From Massilia litorea (GTDB taxonomy: Bacteria > Pseudomonadota > Gammaproteobacteria > Burkholderiales > Burkholderiaceae_D), in the NCBI RefSeq assembly GCF_015101885.1, contig NZ_CP062941.1:5124431-5188430 (forward strand): a stretch of DNA of 64,000 bases. The letters run 5' to 3'. Of the stretch, positions 1 through 8,725 are shown piece after piece. Both the position numbers and the translations under genes were made by a program. How positions within the stretch are numbered: position 1 is the first letter of the stretch; each line of letters begins with the position of its first letter. The notes under the pieces were generated by a model. That model was not told the origin of the DNA and made no database searches. It saw nothing but the letters and a program-made list of their open reading frames with translations.

Positions 1-91
1 CGCTGACCATCTGATTCCAGTTACACCCGGCCGTGCGGGCGCGCGGTCGCATGGCGTGGTATGGTTGCCGTTTTTTGCCAGCTCGTCAGCC

Positions 92-490
92 ATGCCGTCT
101 TTCCTCTATTTTCTCCTGCTTGACCCGCGCCTCAACAAACTCCGCTATGCCGCGGCAATCCTCATGTTCCTTGCGATCGTGATTGCCGGATCGATCCCGG
201 GCGCGCGTGCCGGGATCGGCGAATACGCGCCCGGCGTGGTGCTGCACTCGTCGGCCTACTCGGTCCTTGCCCTGCTCTGGTTTACCGCCAGCCGCGGCAA
301 TGCGGCCAGCAGGACGGTCGCGACGGTCCTCGCGATCGCCGTCATGGGCGCGATCGACGAATCGGTGCAGAGCTTCTTCCCCTATCGCGGCGCCGACGTG
401 CGCGACTGGATGGTCGACTGCAGTTCGGCCCTGGCCACCTGCGCGATCCTGTGGATGATCCTGCCGAAAGCGGCGCTGCAGCGTAGCTGA
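92..490 (+). CDS. VanZ-like family membrane protein
   Basis: Small integral membrane protein of about 132 residues resembling the VanZ-like family. Hydrophobic segments lie near residues 15-35, 50-65, 75-90 and 108-125. Between the third and fourth is the family signature region with DESVQSFFPYRGADVRDWMVD, where acidic and Arg residues face a membrane boundary. VanZ relatives are linked to teicoplanin resistance in some Gram-positives, but the role in proteobacteria is unknown. I chose the ATG at 92, just before the first membrane segment. A GTG at 56 would add 12 residues, and neither start has a convincing Shine-Dalgarno. Family call fairly sure, function unknown. Confidence 0.7.
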   Translation: MPSFLYFLLLDPRLNKLRYAAAILMFLAIVIAGSIPGARAGIGEYAPGVVLHSSAYSVLALLWFTASRGNAASRTVATVLAIAVMGAIDESVQSFFPYRGADVRDWMVDCSSALATCAILWMILPKAALQRS

Positions 491-656
491 GCCCTGCGCT
501 GTGGCGCGTTTTTGTTTCTCCATGATCAGCTTCGCTTGATCTGGCTCATGCAAGACCTGAGCGAGCTGGAACGTTGTGCCTCGATTTCCCCTCTAACAGC
601 AGTGGCAGACTCCATCGTCACGCATACCCACTGACAAAATCAACGGAGGATCGATC

Positions 657-1349
657 ATGAAACAACAACATCAGAGCCTGGTCCTGGCGGGCCTGCTGGC
701 CACGGCGCTCGGCCTGTCGGGCTGCTCCGGCATGCGCGGCGGCAGTGACACGGGCGGCGACACCTCGGGCAGCGGCGCCAGCGGCAGCAGCAGCTCGCCC
801 AGTGCCACGACCGGCAGCTCGACGACCGGTGCGACCGGCAGCGACGCCGGCGGCATGTCGGGTACGGGCGCCGGCACCAGCACCAGCGGTTCGGCCGGCT
901 GGGGCGGCGGCACCAGCTCGGGCACCTCCGGCAGCGCGGGCAGCTCGGGCACTTCGGGCACCAGCGGCTACGACCAGTCCGGCGGCGCCGGCAGCGCAAC
1001 GTCGGGCAGCACGACCCAGGGCAGTTCGACCGGCACGATGTCCGACACCGCCAGCGGCAGCTCCCAGGGCGGCGCCGCCACCGGCAGCTCCGCGGCCGCC
1101 GGCGGCAGCCCGAACAGCACGGTGGTCTCGATCGAACTGGTGCCGCGTCCGTCCGGCGGCATGGGCGGCAGCGGTGCCAGCGGCAGCAGCAGCACCGGCA
1201 CCACTGGCAGCTCGATGACTTCCGACCGCGTCTACCGGGTCACCCTGCGCATGGACGACGGCAGCACCCAGGTCGTCACGCAGGACACCACGCCCAGCTT
1301 CCGCAGCGGCGACCGCGTCAACCACAGCGGCGGCATGATCAAGCACTAA
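657..1349 (+). CDS. Ser/Gly/Thr-rich lipoprotein
   Basis: Predicted outer-membrane or periplasmic lipoprotein of 230 residues. It has a lysine-containing signal peptide and a lipobox LSGC with the lipidated Cys at residue 23. Residues about 25-155 are low-complexity Gly/Ser/Thr repeats. The C-terminal 75 residues are ordinary sequence, with VVSIELVPRP, then YRVTLRMDDGSTQVVTQD and GDRVNHSGGMI, which resemble the C-terminal segment of SlyB-like outer membrane lipoproteins. The start at 657 is preceded by GGAGGA eight bases upstream. The gene stands alone. The long repeat probably spaces the small C-terminal domain from the membrane anchor (inference). Function unknown. Confidence 0.75.
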   Translation: MKQQHQSLVLAGLLATALGLSGCSGMRGGSDTGGDTSGSGASGSSSSPSATTGSSTTGATGSDAGGMSGTGAGTSTSGSAGWGGGTSSGTSGSAGSSGTSGTSGYDQSGGAGSATSGSTTQGSSTGTMSDTASGSSQGGAATGSSAAAGGSPNSTVVSIELVPRPSGGMGGSGASGSSSTGTTGSSMTSDRVYRVTLRMDDGSTQVVTQDTTPSFRSGDRVNHSGGMIKH

Positions 1350-1501
1350 GTTGCTCCCGGCGTATTTCTACCCGGCAGGCGCGGGCGGGCCCGCCTGCCG
1401 CTCCTGCGGCTGCAAGGGCGCAATCGATGTCTGCAAAATGCGTGAAAACTGCGTGGAATCTGCGCAGGGATATGCGTGCGTGCGCGGCATGGCCGCGTCA
1501 A

Positions 1502-1562
1502 GGCAGTGACGGGCAGTGATGGTCAGTGATGGGCAATGTTGGGCGGTGATGGGCAGGAGATG
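1502..1562. repeat. Degenerate decamer tandem repeat
   Basis: Six imperfect copies of a 10-base unit close to GGCAGTGATG lie head to tail in the gap between the lipoprotein and the convergent GH2 gene. An inverted repeat follows at 1562-1582 (arms GGGCGGC and GCCGCCC, 7-base loop), which may stop transcription of the galactose operon although it has no U-run. No function is evident. Confidence 0.5.
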
Positions 1563-1606
1563 GGCGGCCGGTCCAGCCGCCCATTTCCTGCGCCGCAGTG
1601 GGAGAA

Positions 1607-3412
1607 TCAGGCCGGATCGGCCCCGTTCTCGTCCTCGGCCTTGACCGGCTTCACCTGCGCATTGCGCGTCGCCGCCGAGATCATTTCGAACGGTAATTTC
1701 GGCGTGCGGTCGGCGTTCAGCAGGCCGTTGGCCTCCTGGAAGGTATCGGCGAACTGGGTATAGCAGAAGCCGCTGAACATGAAGGTTTCGTTGACCACCT
1801 TCAGCAGGCCGCGGTACAGGTTGTGGAAGCCATCGGCCGTGGTCGAGCGCGAATAGCCCCAGGTGCCCTCTTCCGGCGTGCCCGTGGTGTCGTAGGCGAT
1901 GCCGCCGAATTCGGTCAGCACGATCGGCTGGCCGCGGTGCGGGAAGCCGTCCAGGGTCAGGATGCGTCCGCCCGGACGCCGTTGATCGAACAGGGTGCGC
2001 ACCGGGTCGCTGACCTCGTAGCGCGCCTTGACCTTTTCCGGATCGCAGTCGTAGTCGTGGATGCCGAGGATGTCGGTGGCCGAGGCCTCCCAGCCATCGT
2101 TGCCGATCACGGGCCGCGTCGCGTCCAGCGTGCGCGTCAGGTGGTACAGCGCCTCGACGGCATTGCGATGCGCCTGGGTCAGCGTCAGGTTCGGCACGCC
2201 CCAGGATTCGTTGAAGGCCACCCAGACGATGATGCAGGGGTGGCTGTAGTCGCGGTCGATCGCTTCGGTCCACTCGCGCACCATGCGTGTGATCGCCTTC
2301 GGGCTGAAGCGGTAGGCCGATGGCATTTCTTCCCACACCAGCAGGCCGAGCTTGTCGGCCCAGTACAGGTAGCGCGGGTCTTCGATCTTCTGGTGCTTGC
2401 GCACGCCGTTGAAGCCCATCAATTTCGCCAGTTCGACGTCGCGTTTCAGGTGGTCGTCGGACGGACCGGTGAGGAAGGATTCCGGCCAGTAGCCCTGGTC
2501 GAGCACAAGGCGCAGCTGGTATGGCCTTCCATTCAACATCAATCGGTCGCGGTTGATCGCGAACGAGCGCAGCGCCGTGTAGGACTTGATGCGGTCGACC
2601 ACGCGGTCGCCGCAGCGCAGCGTCACTTCGGCGTCGAGCAGGGTCGGACGCTCCGGGCTCCACAGCAATTCGTTGCGCGAATCGTCGATACCGGGGTCGG
2701 ACAGCGCGATCTTGCGGTTCGCTTCGCCGGCCAGCAGCTTGTAGTGGTCGTCGGCCAATAAATGTTCGCCGTGCCAGATCTTGACTTCGATGAACATGTC
2801 GTCGCGGATCTCGCCGCCGGCGAACACCTCGCAGCCGATCTCGAAGGTCTCGAAAATCGGGGTCCACTTCAGCTTCTGGATGAAGGTCTTTTCGACCTGC
2901 TCGACCCAGACGGTCTGCCAGATGCCGGTCGTGCGCGGATACCAGATCGAGTGCGGCTCGAGCAGCCAGTCCTGCTTGCCGCGCGGCTTGGCAAGGTCGG
3001 CAGGATCATCCTCGACATACACGGTGACGACCTGCTTGCCGTCAGCCTTCATGGCCGAGGTGATGTCGGCCGAGAACGGCGTGTGGCCGCCCTCGTGCTC
3101 GGCCACGAGATAGCCGTTGACCCAGACACGCGCCGAATAATCGACCGCCCCGAAGTGCAGGATGGTGCGGCCCTCGTTGGGCAGCACGGTGAATTCGCGC
3201 TCGTACCAGCAGACACGGTGGAAACCGGTGTCGCCGATGCCGGACATTTTCGTTTCCGGCGCGAACGGCACCTCGATCTCGTGGGTCCATTCCGGCACCT
3301 CGCCCGGCAGCTTGAAGCGCATCTCGTCGTCGAAACAGAAGCGCCACTTGCCGTTCAGGCTGATCCAGTTGTCGCGTACCAGTTGGGGACGTGGGTATTC
3401 AAACTGACTCAT
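1607..3412 (-). CDS. Glycoside hydrolase family 2 (beta-galactosidase/beta-glucuronidase type)
   Basis: Glycoside hydrolase of 601 residues with the GH2 layout: N-terminal sugar-binding jelly-roll (about 10-175), immunoglobulin-like domain (about 180-285) and a TIM barrel from about 290. The acid/base is in FNESWG (Glu402) and the nucleophile in LTEFGG (Glu501). No signal peptide is seen, so it is probably cytoplasmic and hydrolyses an imported galactoside or glucuronide. It is the last gene of the galT-M24-galK operon and its start overlaps the end of galK by 14 bases, which argues that its product feeds the Leloir pathway, so beta-galactosidase is favoured. The GH2 class is certain but the exact substrate is not. 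Confidence 0.88.
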   Translation of the reverse strand: MSQFEYPRPQLVRDNWISLNGKWRFCFDDEMRFKLPGEVPEWTHEIEVPFAPETKMSGIGDTGFHRVCWYEREFTVLPNEGRTILHFGAVDYSARVWVNGYLVAEHEGGHTPFSADITSAMKADGKQVVTVYVEDDPADLAKPRGKQDWLLEPHSIWYPRTTGIWQTVWVEQVEKTFIQKLKWTPIFETFEIGCEVFAGGEIRDDMFIEVKIWHGEHLLADDHYKLLAGEANRKIALSDPGIDDSRNELLWSPERPTLLDAEVTLRCGDRVVDRIKSYTALRSFAINRDRLMLNGRPYQLRLVLDQGYWPESFLTGPSDDHLKRDVELAKLMGFNGVRKHQKIEDPRYLYWADKLGLLVWEEMPSAYRFSPKAITRMVREWTEAIDRDYSHPCIIVWVAFNESWGVPNLTLTQAHRNAVEALYHLTRTLDATRPVIGNDGWEASATDILGIHDYDCDPEKVKARYEVSDPVRTLFDQRRPGGRILTLDGFPHRGQPIVLTEFGGIAYDTTGTPEEGTWGYSRSTTADGFHNLYRGLLKVVNETFMFSGFCYTQFADTFQEANGLLNADRTPKLPFEMISAATRNAQVKPVKAEDENGADPA

Positions 3413-4496
3413 TGTTTTCCTTTCCTTCAGTCGGAACCGGGATCAGCAGACGACCCTGGCGCCCGTTCCTGTTGTATTCGTTAAGTGCGGCCTCGGCCGC
3501 CGCTTGGGCGTGACCGGTCTTGCACAGCGCCACGCAGGCGCCGCCGAAACCGGCGCCGGTCAGGCGTGCGCCGACCACGCCTTCCTGAGCACGCAGCAGC
3601 GCGCACAGTTCGTCGAGTTCGGGGATCGATACTTCGTAATCGTCGCGCAGGCTGAAGTGCGAGGCGTTCATCAGCTCGCCGAAGCGCTCCAGGGAGACGC
3701 CGCCGGCCGCTTCCAGCACGCGCAGGTTTTCCTGCACCACGTGGCGGGCACGGCGTTTCAATGGCTCGGGCAGGCTTTCCACCGACTCAGGGTCCGTCAC
3801 GTCGCGCAAGGCCGCCACGCCAAGCTTGCGCGAGGCTTCCTCGCACTCGGCGCGCCGTTCGTTGTACTTGCTGCCGGCCAGCTTACGGGCGATGCCCGAG
3901 TCGATGACGATGATTTCGGCGCCCTGGGGCAGCGGCGCGAGACGGTGTTCGAGCGTGCGCGCGTCGATGAACAGCATGTGCGACTCGTCGGCCAGGCTGG
4001 ACGCCATCTGGTCCATGATGCCGCAGTTCACGCGCGCATATTCGATCTCGGCGCGCTGGGCGATGCGCGCCAGTTTCACGTCGTCGAGTTCGAAGCCGAG
4101 CATCTGGCGCAGTGCGCGCAGGGTCGCCACCTCCAATGCCGCGCTCGAGGACAGGCCGGAACCGACCGGCACGTCCGTCGACACCCAGACCCGCAGCGGC
4201 GGCACGGTGACGCCCTCGGCTTCGACCAGGCGGATGCAGCCTTCGATATAGCTGCCGAAGCCGGCCGGCGCGCTGCCGTCGGGCGCGAAGGTGACGTTCG
4301 CATCGAGCGTGCTCGAATAGAAGACGAAGTGGCCGTCGTTGCTGCGGGAAAGCGCCACCGTCGTGCGCTGGGGCGTCGCCACCGGCAGCATGAAGCCGTC
4401 GTTGTAATCCGTATGTTCGCCCAGCAGGTTCACGCGTCCGGGTGCGGAGGCGTTGACCTCGGGCGCGCCGCCGAAGAAGGAATCGCTTGTCACCAT
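3399..4496 (-). CDS. galK: Galactokinase
   Basis: GHMP-family kinase of 365 residues that phosphorylates alpha-D-galactose to galactose 1-phosphate in the Leloir pathway. Visible motifs are the galactokinase signature GRVNLLGEHTDYNDG near residues 20-34, the glycine-rich ATP loop PVGSGLSSSAALE, the catalytic-Asp region CGIMDQMAS, and the C-terminal GARLTGAGFGGACVAL. The ATG at 4496 fits the family N-terminus (ASAPGRVN within 20 residues) and overlaps the upstream M24 gene stop by one base (TGATG), implying coupled translation. Its own 3' end overlaps the GH2 start by 14 bases. Confidence 0.96.
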   Translation of the reverse strand: MVTSDSFFGGAPEVNASAPGRVNLLGEHTDYNDGFMLPVATPQRTTVALSRSNDGHFVFYSSTLDANVTFAPDGSAPAGFGSYIEGCIRLVEAEGVTVPPLRVWVSTDVPVGSGLSSSAALEVATLRALRQMLGFELDDVKLARIAQRAEIEYARVNCGIMDQMASSLADESHMLFIDARTLEHRLAPLPQGAEIIVIDSGIARKLAGSKYNERRAECEEASRKLGVAALRDVTDPESVESLPEPLKRRARHVVQENLRVLEAAGGVSLERFGELMNASHFSLRDDYEVSIPELDELCALLRAQEGVVGARLTGAGFGGACVALCKTGHAQAAAEAALNEYNRNGRQGRLLIPVPTEGKENNESV

Positions 4497-5584
4497 CAGT
4501 TTGTCTCCAGCCAAAGGGGCCGCTGGCGGCCATGCACGGTCACGGCGGGCCACTGCGGATCCAGGGTCAGGTTGTCCAGTCCCTGCGGGCCGAGGAGGAA
4601 GGTATCCTCGATTTTCAGGCCCGCAAAGCTGGGGTTGAACGCAAAGGCCATGCCCTCTTCCAGTTCGGTCGCCGTACTGGGCGTGGCGACGATCTCGCGC
4701 GCCAGGTAGCCGGTGATGCCGCCCTGGTGGTGCTCGTTGATTGCGTCCAGGCGGTCGGCATGGTTGTAGGCCGCGGCGAACGCGTGATAGACGGCGGACA
4801 GCGATTTGCCGGGCGTGACAGTGGCCAGCCCCGTGGCCTCGACCTCCATCAGCGCGGCCTGGTCTTGCGGCGCCTGTCCAAAGCTGACGAAGCGCGTCAG
4901 ATTCGCATACAGGCCGTGCCGGCGCGCGCAGAACACCAGCATGGCGCGCGCGCCGAGCGGTGCATGCGACGGCGTCGGATGGCGGTAGAGCGGCAGGCGC
5001 CCTTCGCCGGCCGCCAGCACCAGCGCCGGGTGGATCCCGCGCCGCCACAGGGCCGCCGCGCCGGCAGCGGCCAGCTCGTATTCGGTCCATTCGGGGCGCA
5101 CGGCGCGCATGGTTTCGGTCATTGCCTCGGCCGCTTCGCGCCCCAGCACGCGGTAGCGCGCCTGCTCCGATGCACTCAACACGAGCCTGCGCTTCTGCAG
5201 GGCCGTCGGCAAGGGCTGCTCGCCGTTGCGCGGACGGTCCGACAACACCGGCCGATCGCCGGCCAGGCCCAGCACATAGCGTTCGCGCAGCTCGACCTGG
5301 GCCCAGGGCGTGACGTGGAAGGTAAAGCCTTCCGGGACCTCTTCCTCGCGCAGGCGGGCCGCCTCGATCTCGTCGGTGAGAATCACCGCGTCCTCGCGCG
5401 TGACCAGCACTTCGGCCACGCCCAGTTCGGACGTATGCAGCACGGCGCTCGATCCGCCCGCCGTGGCCCAGGCGAACCAGTCGATGCCGCGCAGGTGAAT
5501 CGCGGCCGCGCCGGTGCGCTCCAGGCAGTCGCGCAGCAAGGCCAGCTTGGCCGCCACCTCGGCGGCGCGCTCGAAACCGCTCAT
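4496..5584 (-). CDS. M24 (Xaa-Pro peptidase/creatinase fold) family protein lacking metal ligands
   Basis: Protein of 362 residues with the two-part creatinase/prolidase layout: an N-terminal domain to about residue 150, then a pita-bread fold. In active M24 metallopeptidases the ligands are two Asp, one His and two Glu. Here the first Asp region reads LVFCA, the second reads YANLTR (Asn in place of Asp), and the Glu of the usual EPG motif is Asn in FNPS. The final Glu (KIEDTF) and a His (EHHQGG) remain. It is therefore probably not a normal dimetal peptidase. The gene is fused by 1- and 4-base overlaps between galT and galK, so it is co-translated with galactose enzymes. Role unknown. Confidence 0.85.
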   Translation of the reverse strand: MSGFERAAEVAAKLALLRDCLERTGAAAIHLRGIDWFAWATAGGSSAVLHTSELGVAEVLVTREDAVILTDEIEAARLREEEVPEGFTFHVTPWAQVELRERYVLGLAGDRPVLSDRPRNGEQPLPTALQKRRLVLSASEQARYRVLGREAAEAMTETMRAVRPEWTEYELAAAGAAALWRRGIHPALVLAAGEGRLPLYRHPTPSHAPLGARAMLVFCARRHGLYANLTRFVSFGQAPQDQAALMEVEATGLATVTPGKSLSAVYHAFAAAYNHADRLDAINEHHQGGITGYLAREIVATPSTATELEEGMAFAFNPSFAGLKIEDTFLLGPQGLDNLTLDPQWPAVTVHGRQRPLWLETN

Positions 5585-6675
5585 GCGCCCTCCTCCAGCG
5601 TCACCTGCACCGCCTGCAGCTCGGCCGCCGTGTTCTCGGGCAGCACGTCCATCGCGAACATGCCGGCGCCCAGCTCGGTGCCGGCCAGGTATTTCAGGCG
5701 GTCGCGCGAGCGGTAGGGCGGATAGAACTGGGCGTGCAATTGCGTTTCCGGGTGTGCCGCGCCATCGGTCGGCGCCTGGTACCAGGCCATCAGGTAAGGG
5801 AATGGCCGGTTCCACATCGTCTCGTACTTGAGCAGCACGGTCTTCAGGCAGCGCGCGAGGCTGGCGCGCTGCACATCGGAGAGCGAGGCGAAATCCTGGC
5901 ACGGCTCGGTCGGCATGACCCAGACCTCGTACGGATAGCGCGCGCAGGCCGGCACGAAGGCAATCGCATGCTCATCCTGGAACAGCACGCGGCGCCCGTC
6001 GGCCGCTTCGTTCTTCGCCATGTCGCACAGCAGGTTGGTTCCGTGCTGGAGGAAGTACTCGCGCTCCTGGGCCAGCATGCGCGCCGGCACCTGCGGCACG
6101 AAGGGGTAGGCATAGATCTGGCCGTGCGGATGGTGCAGCGTCACGCCGACCTCGGCGCCGCGGTTCTCGAACGGCAGCACGTACTCGATCTGCGCGTTCG
6201 CCCCGATGCGCCGCGTGCGGTCGCCCCAGACTTGCAGCAGCAGCTCGATACGCGACAGCGGCAGGTGCACCAGCGCCGTGGTCGGGTCCTGGGTGAACAC
6301 CACCACTTCGCAGTGGCCGTTGGCGGGCGCGGTGGGCACCGTCAGGTGCGGCGGGTCGTGCGACTCGAGCGCCAGCGAAGGAAAGCGGTTGTCGAACACG
6401 GCGATCTCGTAATCGCCCTGGGGCAGCTCGGTCGGGTTCGCGGGGTCTTTCGTCACCGCCAGCGGGTTGTACTCGGGCGGCGGCAGGAAGGTACGGTTCT
6501 GGCGGAACCCGGCGTAGGTCACCCACTCGCCGCGCAAGGGATGCCAGCGCAGATGCGGGTTGGCATTCATCGGGTCGGGGAAAGGACTGGGCGCAACCAT
6601 TCCCTCCGGAATCGGCCGGTTGCTGTAGAGAGTCAGGTGTCGTCCGTCGGGCTTTGTCAGTTCTTTACTATGCAT
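5581..6675 (-). CDS. galT: Galactose-1-phosphate uridylyltransferase
   Basis: HIT-superfamily transferase of 364 residues that exchanges UMP between UDP-glucose and galactose 1-phosphate. Seen directly are the N-terminal [11 protein letters not shown] and NRFPSL segments and the active-site [12 protein letters not shown], whose His184 should carry the uridylyl intermediate. C-terminal HAQFYPP supplies further conserved His residues. It is the first gene of the minus-strand operon, and its last codons overlap the M24 gene start by four bases (ATGA). A 14-base palindrome about 80 bases upstream is a candidate operator. galE is not in this window. galM is present but lies about 9 kb away. Confidence 0.96.
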   Translation of the reverse strand: MHSKELTKPDGRHLTLYSNRPIPEGMVAPSPFPDPMNANPHLRWHPLRGEWVTYAGFRQNRTFLPPPEYNPLAVTKDPANPTELPQGDYEIAVFDNRFPSLALESHDPPHLTVPTAPANGHCEVVVFTQDPTTALVHLPLSRIELLLQVWGDRTRRIGANAQIEYVLPFENRGAEVGVTLHHPHGQIYAYPFVPQVPARMLAQEREYFLQHGTNLLCDMAKNEAADGRRVLFQDEHAIAFVPACARYPYEVWVMPTEPCQDFASLSDVQRASLARCLKTVLLKYETMWNRPFPYLMAWYQAPTDGAAHPETQLHAQFYPPYRSRDRLKYLAGTELGAGMFAMDVLPENTAAELQAVQVTLEEGA

Positions 6676-6756
6676 GGCATCGCTTTATCTCGGGAGATCA
6701 CATACGCGCGCAGGCAATTCAATCCCTGCGTACGCGGCTAGGGAGTGATCCTAACA

Positions 6757-6770
6757 TGGCGTTTACGCCA
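6757..6770. promoter_or_regulatory. Candidate operator upstream of galT
   Basis: TGGCGTTTACGCCA is a hyphenated palindrome (arms TGGCGT and ACGCCA) in the 396-base gap between galT (minus strand) and the M20 peptidase gene, about 80 bases before the galT start. Its size fits a LacI- or GntR-type dimer site. No regulator gene is adjacent. The rest of the gap (6771-7071) shows nothing I recognise. Confidence 0.4.
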
Positions 6771-7071
6771 CATTTTCTTCACGGAATGTATGTTTTTTCC
6801 AACAGTTAATGACTTAACTGAGCAGTTCTACCTGATAGCGGGTCAGGCGGTCCGTCTCTCCTATGAAAACGCATTCCGTTGGGCAGTACGGCAGCTTCTT
6901 CCAGCGCTGTTTGTAGTCCCATACCTACAAAACTAATGGAAGTATTTACGGGGTTCGGCAAGACATACACTGACAAGCCCAACTGGAGCGGAGAAGATCG
7001 AAACGGCCTCTTGCAGACTGTTGTGGCAGCCAGGAAAACGCCGGCACGGGGAGCGCCGGCGTAACGAGCGC

Positions 7072-8586
7072 CTACTTCGCCAGTTCGGCCAGCACCGCCG
7101 TGTACATCTGCAGGTTGAGCAGCAGCTGCTTGAGCGTGATGAATTCATGCTCGGAATGGCCTGTGTAGACCTGGCCCGGCATGCCTGGCCCGAAGCTGAC
7201 CGCATTCGGGAACAGGCGCGAATTGGTGCCGCCGCCGATCGCCACCGGCTTCGGATCCTTCATGCCGGTGAAGTAGGAAAACACGTTCATCAGCACCGGC
7301 AGTTGCGGCGCATCCTTGCGCAGCCAGGGTTCGCTCGTTTTCACCGTGACGTTCGCCAGCGCCAGGTTGCGGCTCTGCCAGCCTTCGAGGGCTGCATTGA
7401 CCTCGCCCGTCAGCTGCTCCGCACTCTTGCCCTGCGGACGGCGCAGGTTGATCGAGACCTCGATGCCCTCGTCCTTCTGGCGGATCACGGTCGGGGCCAC
7501 CGTCATCGGGCCCATGAAGCTGTCGCGGTAGGCGATGGCGCCGAATTTTTCCCCGTACAGGCCGGTGCCGACCAGCTCGTTGAGATAGTTGACGGCGGCG
7601 CCGGCCGTCGTATTCGGCCAGGGCCGCACGGCCAGCGCATCGGCCAGCATCGCCACCGCGTTCACGCCATCCTCGGGCTTCGAGGAGTGCGCCGACACGC
7701 CGCGCGCGCGCACCTCGAGCTCGCTGCCCTTGCGCGTGAATTCGTAGCGCATGCCCTCCTGCTTCGCGCCGCGCTCGCGCACCTGCGCTTCCAGGGCCGG
7801 CGTCGCATTCGCGATCGTCGCGTTCGCGTCTTCCGGAATCTGGCTGCCGAAGAAGCCGCCGCCGAAGGCCGCGAGGTAGGGTTCGCCCGCCGCCGGCACC
7901 ACCGCCTTCGCTTTCGGGAAGGTGACGGCGATCGTGCCCGAGGCCTTTTCGGCGACGACCGCCGGATACTCGGCGTCGAGCGTGATGTTCATCTGCGGCG
8001 GCTCGTTCGTTTTCAGGAAATCGATCAAGGGCTGCCAGTTCGATTCCTCGCCCATGTAGACATACAGCTCGATGCGCTTCGACAGCGGCAGCTGTTGGTC
8101 CTTCAGGGCCTTCATCGCGTACAGGGCGGTGGCGATCGGCCCCTTGTCGTCCTCCGCGCCGCGCGCCAGCAGCTTGCCGGGCTCGCTGGTCTGGTCCAGC
8201 ACGAAGGGCGACTTCTTCCACTTCGACGGATCGACCGGCTGGACGTCGCCGTGGGTGACGACACCGACGCGTTCATCGCCTTTGCCCATGCCGACGACGA
8301 CGACCCAGCCATGGTCGGCGAAATCGAAACCGAGACGGTTTGCCTCGGTTTTCAGATAGTTCTTGAAGGCGATGTGCTGCGGGTCCTGGTCGGACGGGAT
8401 CTTCGGATCGGCCACCGTGTTGAAGCTGACCAGGCTGGCGAGCGTCCTGACGACGTCGGTACGGTAGGTGGTGACGGCATACTTGGCGGCCTTGACGGCG
8501 GCCGGACTCGGCGCGGCGGTGTTCGGCGCGGCGTGTGCATGCAGCGCGCAGGCCAGCAGCAGGCTGGCGAGTATCGTTTTTTTCAT
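7072..8586 (-). CDS. Secreted M20 family dipeptidase
   Basis: Exported metallopeptidase of 504 residues. Residues 1-20 (MKKTILASLLLACALHAHA) form a signal peptide, so it should act in the periplasm. M20 zinc-site segments are visible: VVTHGDVQPVD, GAEDDKGPIATAL, YMGEESNW and the late HSEHEF. The long insert between the EE and final His motifs is the dimerisation lid typical of the PepV/Sapep dipeptidase branch. I start at the ATG at 8586 because the signal peptide begins there and GGAG lies upstream. A start at 8604 would put METIRD before it. The gene stands alone. Confidence 0.85.
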   Translation of the reverse strand: MKKTILASLLLACALHAHAAPNTAAPSPAAVKAAKYAVTTYRTDVVRTLASLVSFNTVADPKIPSDQDPQHIAFKNYLKTEANRLGFDFADHGWVVVVGMGKGDERVGVVTHGDVQPVDPSKWKKSPFVLDQTSEPGKLLARGAEDDKGPIATALYAMKALKDQQLPLSKRIELYVYMGEESNWQPLIDFLKTNEPPQMNITLDAEYPAVVAEKASGTIAVTFPKAKAVVPAAGEPYLAAFGGGFFGSQIPEDANATIANATPALEAQVRERGAKQEGMRYEFTRKGSELEVRARGVSAHSSKPEDGVNAVAMLADALAVRPWPNTTAGAAVNYLNELVGTGLYGEKFGAIAYRDSFMGPMTVAPTVIRQKDEGIEVSINLRRPQGKSAEQLTGEVNAALEGWQSRNLALANVTVKTSEPWLRKDAPQLPVLMNVFSYFTGMKDPKPVAIGGGTNSRLFPNAVSFGPGMPGQVYTGHSEHEFITLKQLLLNLQMYTAVLAELAK

Positions 8587-8725
8587 GTCGCGGATGGTCT
8601 CCATTGCATAGGCGCAACGAGTCTAGCACAGGGGTCCGCGGCAGGCAGGCGCGCCAGGGCGACAGACATTACGGTATCGTGGCACTCATTGACTACATCA
8701 ATCGACAAGACCAACGAGAAAGCAC

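Noticed and set aside
6745..6936. Short open frame in the galT leader
   Set aside because: Covers the candidate operator and has no ribosome site or similarity.
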